A stretch of 64,000 nucleotides of DNA, from the NCBI RefSeq assembly GCF_000711695.1, contig NW_013547012.1:62001-126000 (forward strand), written 5' to 3'. The DNA is from Tilletiaria anomala UBC 951 (Eukaryota > Basidiomycota > Exobasidiomycetes > Georgefischeriales > Tilletiariaceae). Below the pieces are notes generated by a model, which saw nothing but the letters and a program-made list of their open reading frames with translations, searched no databases and was not told where the DNA came from. A program made the position numbers and the translations under genes. This document shows positions 23,715 to 34,775 of this stretch, one piece after another; position 1 is the first letter of the stretch; each line of letters begins with the position of its first letter.

Positions 23715-25478
23715 ATGACCAAAATGCAGCTGCTCGCTGCACCACTGCTGCTGACCGCCTTCCTGGCCACCGTCGCCAGCTCTGCCGCGCTCGACATCGA
23801 CGGCGACGATGAGCTGAACTGGGGTCTTCCGGCGCACGTCTTTTACCATCTCGGACAGTATGGTCCTCGATTTGCTGTCGACAGCCAGATCGAGCCAGCA
23901 GTTGCGCCGCCATTGGGCTGTCACGTCGTCTTTGTCAACTCGCTCGAAAGGCACGGCGTGAGACATTTCACCTCAGGGTGATTATTATACTCTTCAAACG
24001 TTTCCCGCATATCCGGCGCGCATTGCTAATGGCTTCCGTAGCCTTCTGACAGAGCATACAAGCGCACTGTTGCCTCCATTAGCAAGCTCCACACTGCCCT
24101 TCAAGGGTTCAAGGATTCTGAGCTGGCAGACCCTGCTCTCGGCTTCTTCCGCAACTTGACCGTCTCGAGCACGACCGATTCACTGGTTCCCTATGGTGCA
24201 TTGCAGTGCGTCTGCTCTTGCATTTTGCATCCTCCCGCATTTCGAGCTGACTCTTACGCTGCACACACTCGACCCAGAGCGTACTATTCTGGACGCTCGA
24301 CTCGTGAAGTTTATCGAAAGCAGAGCCACCTCTTACCTTTTATTCGAGCATCGGGAGACGAGTCTCTGGGTAATGACAGAGTGATCGTGACGGCCAAGTA
24401 CTGGCGTCTTGGTTTCTCTGGTGCCAACTTTCCATCGGGCTCTTTCACTAGGTCGCAACAGATTCGCCAAGCTCCAGGCTTGCAAAAGCCTGATATTGTC
24501 TTCTCCGAGCGGTCGGGGCAGAACAATACACTCGATGTCAAAACCTGTACCAATGCTGGGCATTTGTCCCCAGACCTAGAGGATGCCGCGCAAGAGGCAT
24601 ATGGCGAATCCACGATCTCACCTGTGATCGGAAGGCGCCTTGCAAGCCGCCTGGCGCCGGCTAAGGTGGATCTCACGTATGCGGACATCATGCACATCAT
24701 GGGCTTGTGCTCGTTCAAGACGCTCAGCAACGCCAATATCACAAACGGCAAGCTGCAGCTAACCGTCAGCCCTGTCTGCGGTGCTTTCAACGCTACCGAG
24801 TGGAAAATCTACGGTTATGCTAACAGCGTTGGCAAGTATGCCGGTGCGGGCTATGGCAACCCTTACTATAAGGCGCTCGGACAAGGCTTCTTGAGGGAAC
24901 TGTACGCGCGCCTGGACGGTACGGCACCACCGCTCTCTGATCCTACTTCGCTGAACTCGACCCTCGGCGGCCAAGTCTCCACATTTCCGCTCCCTTCGTC
25001 AAAAGGGCATCTAATCTACTTTGACGGTTCGCACGATAACAATATTGGGCCCATCGCCGCCGCCTTCGGCCTCTTCGACGGGCCAGCCTTGACGACGGGA
25101 GCGCACGCCGAGCGCAACACACACGCGTGGGATTTCGCGCGCATCGCACCACTGCAGGGCAAGATCGTCTTCGAGAAGCTCATCTGCGCTGCGCCTCCGA
25201 CGAGGCGTACGCTCGGTAGCCGCCGCCGGCAGCGCTCCCAGACGGCATTGGCGGTGGTTGACGCGGCAGGCACCCGCAACCAGCAAGCTTACGTCCGCGT
25301 GCGTGCGAATGCTGCTGTTCAGAACCCAGAGGGCGCGCCATGGTGCCCCACGTCTCGCCGCCATCCCAACACGGACGACATGGACTACCTGCAACAAGGG
25401 CTGTGTCCGCTGGAGTGGGTCCTGGAAGCGCTTTCGTGGGTCAACACGGAAGATGAATGGGCTAAGTGCTTCACTTGA
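23715..25478 (+). CDS. Secreted histidine acid phosphatase (phytase-like)
   Basis: Extracellular phosphomonoesterase of histidine phosphatase clade 2. The model is join(23715..23977,24053..24205,24278..25478), 538 residues, with introns of 75 and 72 nt. The first donor is GTGATT, a weak but acceptable GT donor. The signal peptide is MQLLAAPLLLTAFLATVASS. The catalytic motif is split by the first intron: ERHGVR (nucleophile His) then HFTSG-AYKRT. Here Phe replaces the Pro usual in RHGxRxP. PFIRASG and the proton-donor motif SHDNN near the C-terminal half are present. C-terminal cysteines (CPLEWV, KCFT) fit disulfides. ATG 23724 is an alternative start three codons later. Such enzymes release phosphate from organic esters and are often phosphate-regulated; nothing in the promoter proves that here. 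Confidence 0.88.
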
Positions 25479-26480
25479 TGAGATGCGGTCCTAAGAAGTA
25501 TTATAGCAGTTGGTATCTAGAGCATGATCTACGGTATGTATGTAAAGCAACACGGTTTAAAAGAGGCATGCAATCGCTGATGAGAGAAGCGCTCTACATC
25601 TGTAGTGTATTGCCCTGCTAGGCCTTGCGCGCTCTTCGCACAGTCACCTGTGATGGCGCCTGCGGCGGTCTTGAAATAGCCGGCAGCCTGTACCACACCA
25701 AACGCAGGAAAAATCAGCGCGTTACTCGTGCAACAATTGAACAGCATCATGGACGGCAAGTATTCGATTGTTCCAGAAAAGATGGACCATGTCCTGGGCG
25801 GCATTCGCGTGCCGCTGTGCTTTCAGTGCTTTGTACTGCACATCTTGTGCCTTTGGCGCGGTCGCCGGCACGAGACTCTAATAATATTCAGTCTGCAGTG
25901 ATGTATGCTTTTGTAGCACTCAACGAAGTCGGTTTTCTCTGATCTTCGCTGCTGCTCACGCTGGTTATCTCTCATCCGCTAGGCCATACTACTCTCAGAC
26001 CATCGTATTCAGACCCCACTGAGCAGAAACCAAACCACGGGCATTTACCCCAAACTCGCTCCACTCGTTACTCGCATACACCGTAAAAGTCACAGGATTT
26101 GCCCGTATCTCTGCATCCTGACCGCTGGTCCCTTTGTGGACACTGTGCATGGTACAGGTGAACTTCTGTCTGTGTCTGCGTGCAAGCTCGATCCTTCACA
26201 CCAGTGGAGGCAAGAAAGCCGACATTCTCTCCGCCGGCATCATGGCCAAGATATGGCAAGCAGATGAACACATTCATTGTTTGGGTTGGTCGTCACATTC
26301 GAGGTCAAATTCTCTTAGTAACAGTACACAGAGTGAGGTTCTGTGAGCAAGGAATAGATAGGTACGCGCGAAACCCAGAGAAAAGGAGTGTGTATGTGTG
26401 TAACTGTGAGATTATTTATATATTGCTCTTGAAGGTTGCGAAATGGAGATCGGATACGAGAATGTATTGTACGCGCAAGT
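25479..26480. other. Intergenic region, no gene seen
   Basis: About 1 kb between convergent genes. A 91-codon minus-strand frame at 25529-25804 has no recognisable motifs and no supporting splice signals. Confidence 0.4.
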
Positions 26481-29400
26481 TTACTTGCTGAAGACCTTGC
26501 TGAGCCTCCGGCCGAGGAATCCGCTGCCTTCATTGTTGTTCGAGCCGTAGCCATCGACGACGGTATGCTCCTTGCCGTAGCTCGATACGTTCTTGGCTGG
26601 CCCAGCTGAGAGCCTCCTGCTGCCTCCATAGTAGTGGTCGCCCATTGCTTGCGCCAGTTCACTCCTACGACGGATGCTTTTCGAGTTGTAGCTGTTGCTG
26701 GAGCCATTGGTGATCCGGCTGCTGCGCTTGTCTGCTGTTGCAGCATCCTCATCGAAGCCTTTAACCGTACCGTTCGTAGTGTAGACGTCTGAGCGGGTGG
26801 CCAGATCTGGCGCAGGCTTTCCTTGGCCATGGCCGTTGACGTGACCATTGGAGATGGCGCTGCCGTTGCCGTTGTTGCTCGAGTTTCCATAGCCAAGAGT
26901 GTCAGCAAGATCAGAAGTGAAAGCGCTGGCGGCCCCGGCCAGACTGCGCACAAACCCGCCATTTGACTGCAGTGAATCAGCCTGCGCAGGTTCCTGCGGG
27001 TGCGCATCCCTGTTCTGGATGGAAGCAGGGACCTCATCATCGTCGGTATATTGACGACGGCGACGAGTGGAATAGTCGATTATGCCATCTTTGCTTCCCC
27101 GTATGTGTCCATTGGAATGGCCAGAGGGCACCTTGTCGCCGTCGAGCGCGGAAGAGATGGCGAGCGTCGTCCCCCTCAGAGCATCGTGAAACTCGCCCGG
27201 GGTTTGAGCAAGGGCCTTGTTCTCTGCGGTACCGGTTGACTGCTCGTTCTGCTCGTGCTGCTCCTCCCTGTCGCCTCCAGTGAAATGGCTTGTGAATGCT
27301 GAAGCGGTACCCCCTGATGCGGCCGCAACAATTCCTGCGGCAGCAGTAACGCTTGCGATGACTCCCCTATTCTCATTGTCGGCTTGCTCTGCCTCATGTT
27401 TTTCCTCCTCGGTAACAGGTGCAGCCCGGGTTGCCTGCTCTGCTTTTTGCAGCCCCTGCTGTTTCTGCTGCTCCTGTAGAGAAGATGCATGTTGAGCCGC
27501 AGCGGAAGCGCCAGAGCCCGTGGTTCCCTCGAGCTCGATTGCTGTCTCTTCATCACCGTACAAAGCCACCCAATCCTTCGCCTGAAGAGCCTTCTCGCTC
27601 CTGTCTTCAACCTCCGCTGCGCTCTTGCCCTCCTCCATCTCAACAATCTCGCGCCGAAGCGTGGCGGCACAAGACTTACGTCCCACCACGTGGCGGTACG
27701 CCTTGCCGTTCTTCTGCTCGTAAATCCACGTGACTTTACCTTGGCCGTCGATCGTGCCATCGCGATGGTATTGGGTGAGACCGCGGATCCAAGGTTCTTG
27801 ATCGAATTGAGCAACGCGGAGTTTCTTCTTCAGCAAAATGCGCTTCTGGACAACCTTCTCACTGGTAGGGAGGTGACGAAATTGCACATCAGCGGCTACT
27901 GCCTTTTTGATCTAAAGAGAACGCACTTACTCTTTACCTTCCGACGTGATCAGTTCTTTAGTTATGGCCTCATACTCCTGGGCGAGGGACATGTAGTTAT
28001 CCCACAGTTTTTGCTGGGTCTCTTTATCCTTCAACTTATCATTCTCTCCATCTTTGGGTTCCACGAACTGAAAGGTGTTGGTAACATCGCCACCCAGGCA
28101 TGCGAGCAGGCGGTCATGAGGCACATGGTTCTTAACATCCTCCGGGCCCTTGGTGAACGCCACCTTCGAACGGACGACGGGGTCGAGAAGCGGCCCGAGG
28201 ACCTTCCAAATGCCGGTGAAGATCCATGGCGCATTGTGGATGTACAAGATTCCAAGAGACTCGGGGAAGTAGGCTTCGAGGCACTTGACGATGTACAAGA
28301 TGCAATTCCAGTCCCTACGAGCACAAGAGGGTGCAAACTTTGTCAATAATAGCCCTGGAACTTAAGACCAGGAGTCATTTTCGGTTCTCACATGTTGCGA
28401 AGTCCGAAATTTGATAGGTCGAAGAAAAGAACGACCTTTTCTTGCGGCGGTTGCATGAGCAGACGGAAGCTCTCCATGGCGTAGATGGTGAACTTCTGCA
28501 TACTCGCCAGTGGTTGCCCGGAGGTAAAATGCAGCTTGACATGCTGCAGAGAGTGAGAAAGGGGACACAGTTCAGCCGGGCAAGTCTTCCGCATCGCCCA
28601 GGGCAAATACCAATGCTCACGATATAGCCGATCGGCTGTTCGTTGCTGGCGGTACCAGCGGTGTGCGTCTTGCCGGAGCGCTGCTGCTCAAGGAATTTTT
28701 CGATCTTACTATTGCCAAGGTCTCCGCCGCGGACCAGGTCCTCGACGCCGTTGTCGAGGCGCCACTTGAGGCACGATGCGAACATGCCTAGCGCTCGCGT
28801 AACGTCCCACTTGCGAGCGCGCAAGAAGCGCAGGAATGTGGCGTCCGGGTCGTCCATCTTGATGAACTCCCACAGAGCGCGCTTGAGCGAGTCGGGGCCG
28901 TACGTCTGGAGCAGCGCATTGAGACCTTCCTCCTCCGCCTTCCTCTTTGCCTCCTCTTCCGCGGCATCGCCCTTGGGGATGCCAGACTTGCCCGGGTCGT
29001 TCGCATTCTCCGCGAAGTCATCGCTACCGGTGCCGCCTTGAGAGGTGCCGGTGGCCTTGGGGCACCAATCAAAGTATCCATTCCACTGGAGGCAAGAGGT
29101 GCAGGTGTAAGATACGGATGCTGCTCAAAACATGCAGGTCGCAGCATCACTTACCATCTGCCTCAGTTTAGCCTCCTGCTCATCCGTGAGGCTGCCGGGG
29201 CTGCCCTCAGGAATCTTGATCGGAGCCTGGTCGATCTCGATTGCGTCGGCAGGACCTCGCGCCTTGTACGTGAGGCCTGTGCTCTTGCGCGCGGGCTTCT
29301 TTGCCGCGGGAGCCAGTGCAGCGCTAGCCTGTGTGTCTCGGGCAGCTGCCGAAGTAGCCGCAGCGGCAGCACTCACATCGTCGGCAACGCCGTTGCTGCT

Positions 29401-31362
29401 CTTTTTGGGATTTATCTTTTTGGCGGCGCCCGCGATCACAGCGCCAGCAGCGACGCCTGCGACAGCCTGCTTGGGCACCAACTTGGCCTTCTCGTTGCTA
29501 GCCTGCGGGTCGTCGGCCATCTCCTGTGCTGAGTCAGGGGCCTGCTGAGGGGCCTCGGCGGACTTCTCCTCGTCGTGCTGGTAGGCTGCACCTGCACCTG
29601 CACTGGCAGCCCCGGCAGCATGGCCGTTCGAGGGGGACGCGGGAGTGCTCTCCTGTGCTTCCTTGATCACGTCAGCATTGACGCTGGAACCAGGGACGCC
29701 CTGCTTGTCGCTGTCTTCTCCGATGCCTTCGATCTTGCCCTCGAGCTTCTCGGCGCTGGCCCAGTCACCATACAGGGCGACCCAGTCGCGGCTGTCGAGC
29801 GCCGCTTGGGACCGTGCTTCGACCTCCTCGGCAGTGAGCAGCTGGCCCTTGCCGCCGACCCCGCGCTCCATCTCGCTGATTTCGCGCTTGAGCGTCGCCG
29901 CGCACGTCTTGCGGCCTGCAACGTGGCGGATCTCGTTGCCGTCATTCTGGACGTAGCGCCAGGTCACCTTTCCCTGGCCATCGATCGTGCCGTTGCGGTG
30001 GTACGTCGTGAGGCCGCGGATGTAGGGCTCGAGATCATAGTGCGCCACACGGAGCTTCTTGACGAGCAAAGCGCGCTTCTCAGTGATCTTCGAGTCGGAC
30101 CCTTTCGACCCGATCCAATTCCTCGTCGTGTCTTCATACTCGTTTGCAATCACCATGTAGCTGTCCCACAGCTTCTTCTGCGTCTCGGTGTCCATCAGTT
30201 TGTCATTCTCGCCGTCCTGAGGTTCCTGGAAGTCGAACCCGGTGATTACGTTGCCGCCCAGATCAGCGATCAGACGCTCCGCTGGCACGCGGTCCGAGAC
30301 ATCGTCTGGGCCCTTGGTGAAAGCAACCTTTGAGCGAACGACGGGGTCAAGCAGCGGACTGAGGATCTTCCAAATGCCGGTGAAGATCCACGGCGCATTG
30401 TGGATGTACAAGATTCCAAGCGACTCAGGGAAGTAGGCTTCGAGGCACTTGACGATGTACAAGATGCAATTCCAGTCCCTGCGAGAGAGAAAGCGGTTGT
30501 AGACGGCGTCCAGCATAGCTCTACGGCTGGAGAATAGGTGGCTCATTTTTCCGCTCACATATTTTTCAGGCCGAATCCCGTGAGATCGAAGAAGAGGATG
30601 ACCTTGTCTCCAGGAGGCATCATGAGTAGGCGGAAGCTCTCCATGGCGTAGATGACGTACTTCTGCATGCTGGACCCGGGCTGGCCAGAGGTGAAATGTT
30701 TCTTGACGTGGATGTAGCAGATGGGCTGCTCGTTGACGGCGGTGCCGAGCGCGTACGTTTTTCCTGAGCGCTGCTGCTCAAGGAATTTTTCGATCTCACT
30801 GTTTCCGAGGTCTCCGCCGCGGACCAGGTCCTCGACGCCGTTGTCGAGGCGCCACTTGAGGCACGATGCGAACATGCCCAGCGCTCGAGTAACGTCCCAC
30901 TTGCGAGCACGCAGGAAGCGCAGGAAGGTGCCATCTGGGTTATCCATCTTGATAAACTCCCACAGCGCACGCTTGAGCGAGTCCGGACCGTAGGTATTGA
31001 GCAGCGCGTCGAGGCCGGCTTGCTCCTCCTTCATCTTGGCCTCCTCTTTGGCGGCGTCGCCCTTGGGGATGCCGGCCTTCTTCGGGTCGTTGGCGCTGTC
31101 GTCCACCAAGGTACCGCCGGTGCCTTTCGTGACATTTCCGGTAGCCTTGGCGCACCAGTCAAAGTAACCATTCCACATCTCACGCAGCTTTTCTTCCTGC
31201 TCTGCGGTCATGTTGCCTGTTGGGAGGAAAAGGCGCCGCCGGGGGACGGCAATCAGCGAACTACATCGGCGTGCCAGGAAATGCACCGGGGTCGGGCTGG
31301 CACGTACCAACGTAACCCTCCGCCGGGGGCAGGTTGGGCTGCCCGATCTCGGTGATAGCCAT
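26481..31362 (-). CDS. Double CRAL-TRIO (Sec14-like) lipid-transfer protein
   Basis: One gene encoding two Sec14-type phospholipid-binding modules in tandem. The model is complement(join(26481..27861,27931..28314,28392..28543,28621..29085,29155..30478,30559..31216,31308..31362)), 1472 residues; all six introns (69-91 nt) are GT-AG with matching phases. Module 1 (about residues 20-430) has the CRAL-TRIO N-terminal helices (LRFLRARKWDVTRALGMF), the lipid-binding fold (LFFDLTGFGLKNM, AYFPESLGILYIHNAPWIF) and a conserved C-terminal part. After an Ala/Lys-rich linker, module 2 begins at TDEQEAKLRQM and is joined through a 69-nt intron to WNGYFDWCPKATG, with no stop or fresh start between. The far C-terminus is Ser/Asn-rich and ends GFLGRRLSKVFSK. 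Role inferred from family: phosphatidylinositol or related lipid transfer at membranes. Two separately started genes are less likely. Confidence 0.88.
28718..28788. repeat. 71-bp identical block, module 2 copy
   Basis: This block is identical to 30808-30878 in module 1 of the same gene. A second identical block is 28264-28316, matching 30428-30480. These are direct repeats left by an internal gene duplication. Confidence 0.9.
30808..30878. repeat. 71-bp identical block, module 1 copy
   Basis: Partner of 28718-28788 on the same strand, 2090 bases away. Identity includes third codon positions, which suggests recent duplication or gene conversion. Confidence 0.9.
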
Positions 31363-33118
31363 GGTTGCTGTACTTTGGTCGGAGATTCCGCTGTGAGTTC
31401 AGGCCAGCGTGTTGTCGTGATCTACAGTTCCAATAGGTCCGCCGAAATCGTCTGTGCCGATTTATCTTTGACGAGGTGTCTTTTTATCTCTTGCGGGGTC
31501 AGAGAGAGAAAGACCGAGGAAGCAAGAGAGGTCTTTCTACCTCTCTTTCTCGGTCCGGTGTGGGCTATGCCAGCGCGATCGCGCTCGGCGCTCTTGGTCA
31601 GGACGCGCTCGAGTGGGCGCTACTGACGGTGCGGACGGTGTCGAGGTGGGAGCGTACAGGTGGGATGAACGGAGGGATGGAAGAAAGCGATGAATTGTGC
31701 GACGGCGATGCGTGACGATGTCCTTTCCCCACATACACAACCACAAGCAGTCCTAGCGCCAACGTATGGGGGCCGCAATGAGCCAACGAGGAGGTTGGAG
31801 GGCTTCACTTCTTCGCTTTGCTGCTCTCTCGGTCGTATGGAGGGTGGGATGGCGCAATGGATTGTGGGCGAGTGGGGAGTCAGATTGGGGCACCACACGG
31901 TTCACATCACTGACACGGAAAGTACCCTGCTCCCTTTCCCCCACTTTTTCACTGAAGGCCGACGAAGGCCCGGCACCAGTTGTGCATCTGGCCATACATA
32001 GCTGCTGAGGTGTGCCTTCCAATGTCGCTGTGCTTGCTGCTCGATCATCTTCTTCGTGAATCAAGGAGAATCATCACTCGCCAAGCGCCTAACTGCGTTC
32101 GGCCCAAAATTTCTTAGCACGGCTGCGGGGTCGAAAGCCACACTCCGCTTGTGCTCGGGGTCCCAGGCTGCCCACTGCGCCCCAGCTTCCAGACCAGAAG
32201 CTCGTGAAAATGCACCTTTCCGTCCACAATGGGGTGCACTGCAGCAAAGGAGAAGGAGAGTGGCCTAGCACTCATCGAACCCCATCCCCCGACTATTCGT
32301 CATGCTCAAATGCCCATGTAGGCCCTTGTCGGATACTTGTGTATCAGCGGAGAGCTTCGAGCTGGGAGCACTTGCCTGAGAGGCGAAGAAGTCCGCAGAC
32401 AAAGAGCTAGGACAGTCGAAAGGGCAGAAGTGCCCATTCGACGCCTGCCATTTGAGGCAATTACTGTTGGGAACGGAGGCGCTCCAGCAGCACCTAGAAA
32501 CACAAGGTGCATATGACATGTCCTGAAGTTTCTGCATCGACGAGAAAACCACTAATGAGACCCTTTCGCAAGCAAAAATAAGCAAACTGGATTCATGGAT
32601 AGGATTTCTTTTACAATTCCTGTCTACTCGTACAACGCGACTGGTGCCGCGTAGCTGCATTTTCTCTCCTTTTGGCGGCTGCATAGCCACGTCAGTCAGG
32701 AGCATCGCGCTAGATAAAGTGTCCATCCGTTCAAAAAAGGGCTGCAGCATGGATTATTGAACGTGTATGCAGGGCGCGCGATATGATGCAAGCGGGAAAG
32801 TGAAGGTGAAGTAGTGGTAAGGTTAGCCAGGCGACGCTGATTGTGGCAGGGATCGGTCGCTTTCATTGCAAGGACGAACGGCAGAGAGGTGGGGGCGTTT
32901 CAGAAACAAGAATGCGAGGGACGTAAGAGTGTAGCCGAGGATGGAAGGAGGCTGACGGAGAAGCAAAAGTGACACGGCGGATATGCATCACGGCGGCATT
33001 CCACGCTTGCCAAAAGAGATACACTGGCGACGATGAAAGCGTTCGGTGGTATAAAGCGCACCTTCAATGTATCTCGGCAAGTTGAAAGGGAAAAAGGTTG
33101 CGTCGCATGGAGGTAGAC
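31363..33118. other. Intergenic region, no gene seen
   Basis: Promoter region of the double CRAL-TRIO gene and 3' flank of the homeodomain gene. Purine/pyrimidine-biased tracts occur at about 31480-31560. No protein-like frame was found. Confidence 0.4.
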
Positions 33119-34775
33119 TCAGGCAATACTTTTGCTGGCCCTGGGCGATTCGGACTGGTCCAATGGGGAAGTGCCGACGGCTGTGTCTTGAGCAATCGTG
33201 TCGGCGCTCGTCGTGTCGACGGGCGTTAGGATCCGCCGTCGCGCATTGATGAACTGCACAACACATGCAAGAATGTTGTGCATCAGCAGCCAGACCAACA
33301 CGAAGCTTTGCATTATTCCTGTGCTCTGGGCTTTTACTTACCCAGTTCGATATCTGACTCATCGTCAGACCCGTCGCCTCACACAGTCGGCGCTTCTCTT
33401 CTTCTGTCGGGTAGGGACGTGCGACATGGTCCAGCAGCCATGTACGGAGCGTATCGGTCACTTCTTTCGGCAGCTTGCCCCTCCGTCTCGGTGCAAGCGA
33501 AGGGTACTGGTTTGGCGAATTTGGCCCGTTGACGACGAGCATCGTTGACGGAGGTACTTGTGGAGACGGTACCTCACTGGCATCGACATATCCACCGTGC
33601 GAGGCCGCCATGGTCGGACTCAAGTACGGGTGGTGGCGCACAGCGTGCTGGTCCGAGGGTAAGGCTGACTGGCTGATGCTTCTTTGCCGTCGGTACAGGA
33701 CGCGGTCAAAGTAGCTGGGAGCGTACTCATCAGCAGGCCCAGGTGAATCAGAGAAAGCTGTTGCCGTCATATCGAGAAGGAAATCAGCCGCACGTTGCAC
33801 CGTCTCAGAGCTTTCTTGCATCCGCAACTCACAGGTGGCTTGCCAATCAGTTGAATCTGCAGCAGCACCCTGGAACTGCCGGCTACCGCTGGCGCTGTGG
33901 GCCAGCTGATATTGCGGTTCTATCCGAATCGCCGAACCAGAAAGCATGGGGAGCTCGGGAGGCCAATCTTGTGCGCTGAGTTGCGTCCGAGTTTGTGGGT
34001 TCATAGGCTGATGGACAGGGGCGTTGCCTGGTCCTGGAGACTCATCTCTGTAGTGGGTTTGCCCGTACGGCGCTCGCCACGGGTGGACGGGAGCTGGCAA
34101 AAGCGACGAATGTTCTGCAATGAGGTGAAGACCGTCAGCGCTGGCGCAATGCAATACATTGCCTTCTCCAGATGACCCACCCTGACGGTGTAATGATTGT
34201 TCGTTCGGCAGTGGACCCGGAGGGAGAGGCTGGTCGATTCGAGGACCAAGGCTCGTGCTTCGCCATTTCGACGCATGTAACGACTCGGCATGGGTTGAAA
34301 AGGGTAGCCGCTGCGATGTACCGTAGGCGGTTCTTCCCCTCGGTCCGGATTCCGACGCGATGCCACGCCTTCTGGACTCAAGGAAATTCTGGGGCAAGAA
34401 TTGATCAATGTACGCGATGCCTGGTAGCCGTTTTTGCTGACGCCCGTAAGACTCCGAGCCTTCTGATGGTCTTCGGTAAGATTGCCACCGTGCGGACACG
34501 CTCTGACGCCCATCACCCGAATTCCCACCATGTGACAACGATGTCGATTCATCCAGACTGCTCGCGCCCCCTAGCCCGTGTGCTTCCTGTGGGAAAGCGT
34601 CGCCTGGCATTCGTCTCGGCCGCCTCAATGCTCTCTTGATGGGTTCAGCGGTGAAGATTGAAAGTGCAACAGTTGCCGAGCGCTTGCAAGTCACGAACGG
34701 ACTGGCAACGCAAAAGACCTCGGGGCTCTGCAAGGGGTTATGGAGTTGTTCACGGAGAGTGCCATCAGCAAGCAT
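33119..34775 (-). CDS. TALE-class homeodomain transcription factor
   Basis: Nuclear DNA-binding protein with a C-terminal homeodomain. The model is complement(join(33119..33253,33342..34775)), 522 residues, with an 88-nt intron. The homeodomain begins RRRGKLPKEVTDTLRTWL and contains the three-residue TALE loop extension (ARPYPTEEEKRRL). The recognition helix ISNW-FINARRR is completed exactly across the phase-0 intron between Trp and Phe. Only about 37 residues follow. The long N-terminal part is Ser/Pro/Gln-rich and disordered-looking. The first ATG (34775) is used; a later in-frame ATG at 34610 would remove 55 less protein-like residues, and an upstream exon cannot be excluded. I see no divergent partner homeodomain gene nearby, so a b-type mating locus is not supported. 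Confidence 0.85.

Noticed and set aside
25529-25804. 91-codon minus-strand frame between convergent genes
   Set aside because: No recognisable family and no intron that extends it; it may be chance.
27500-30333. Long plus-strand open frames opposite the double CRAL-TRIO gene
   Set aside because: They are antisense shadows of GC-rich coding DNA; the minus strand carries the conserved motifs and splice signals.
33119-34775. Mating-type b locus
   Set aside because: Only one homeodomain gene is present, the homeodomain is C-terminal, and no divergent partner is visible.
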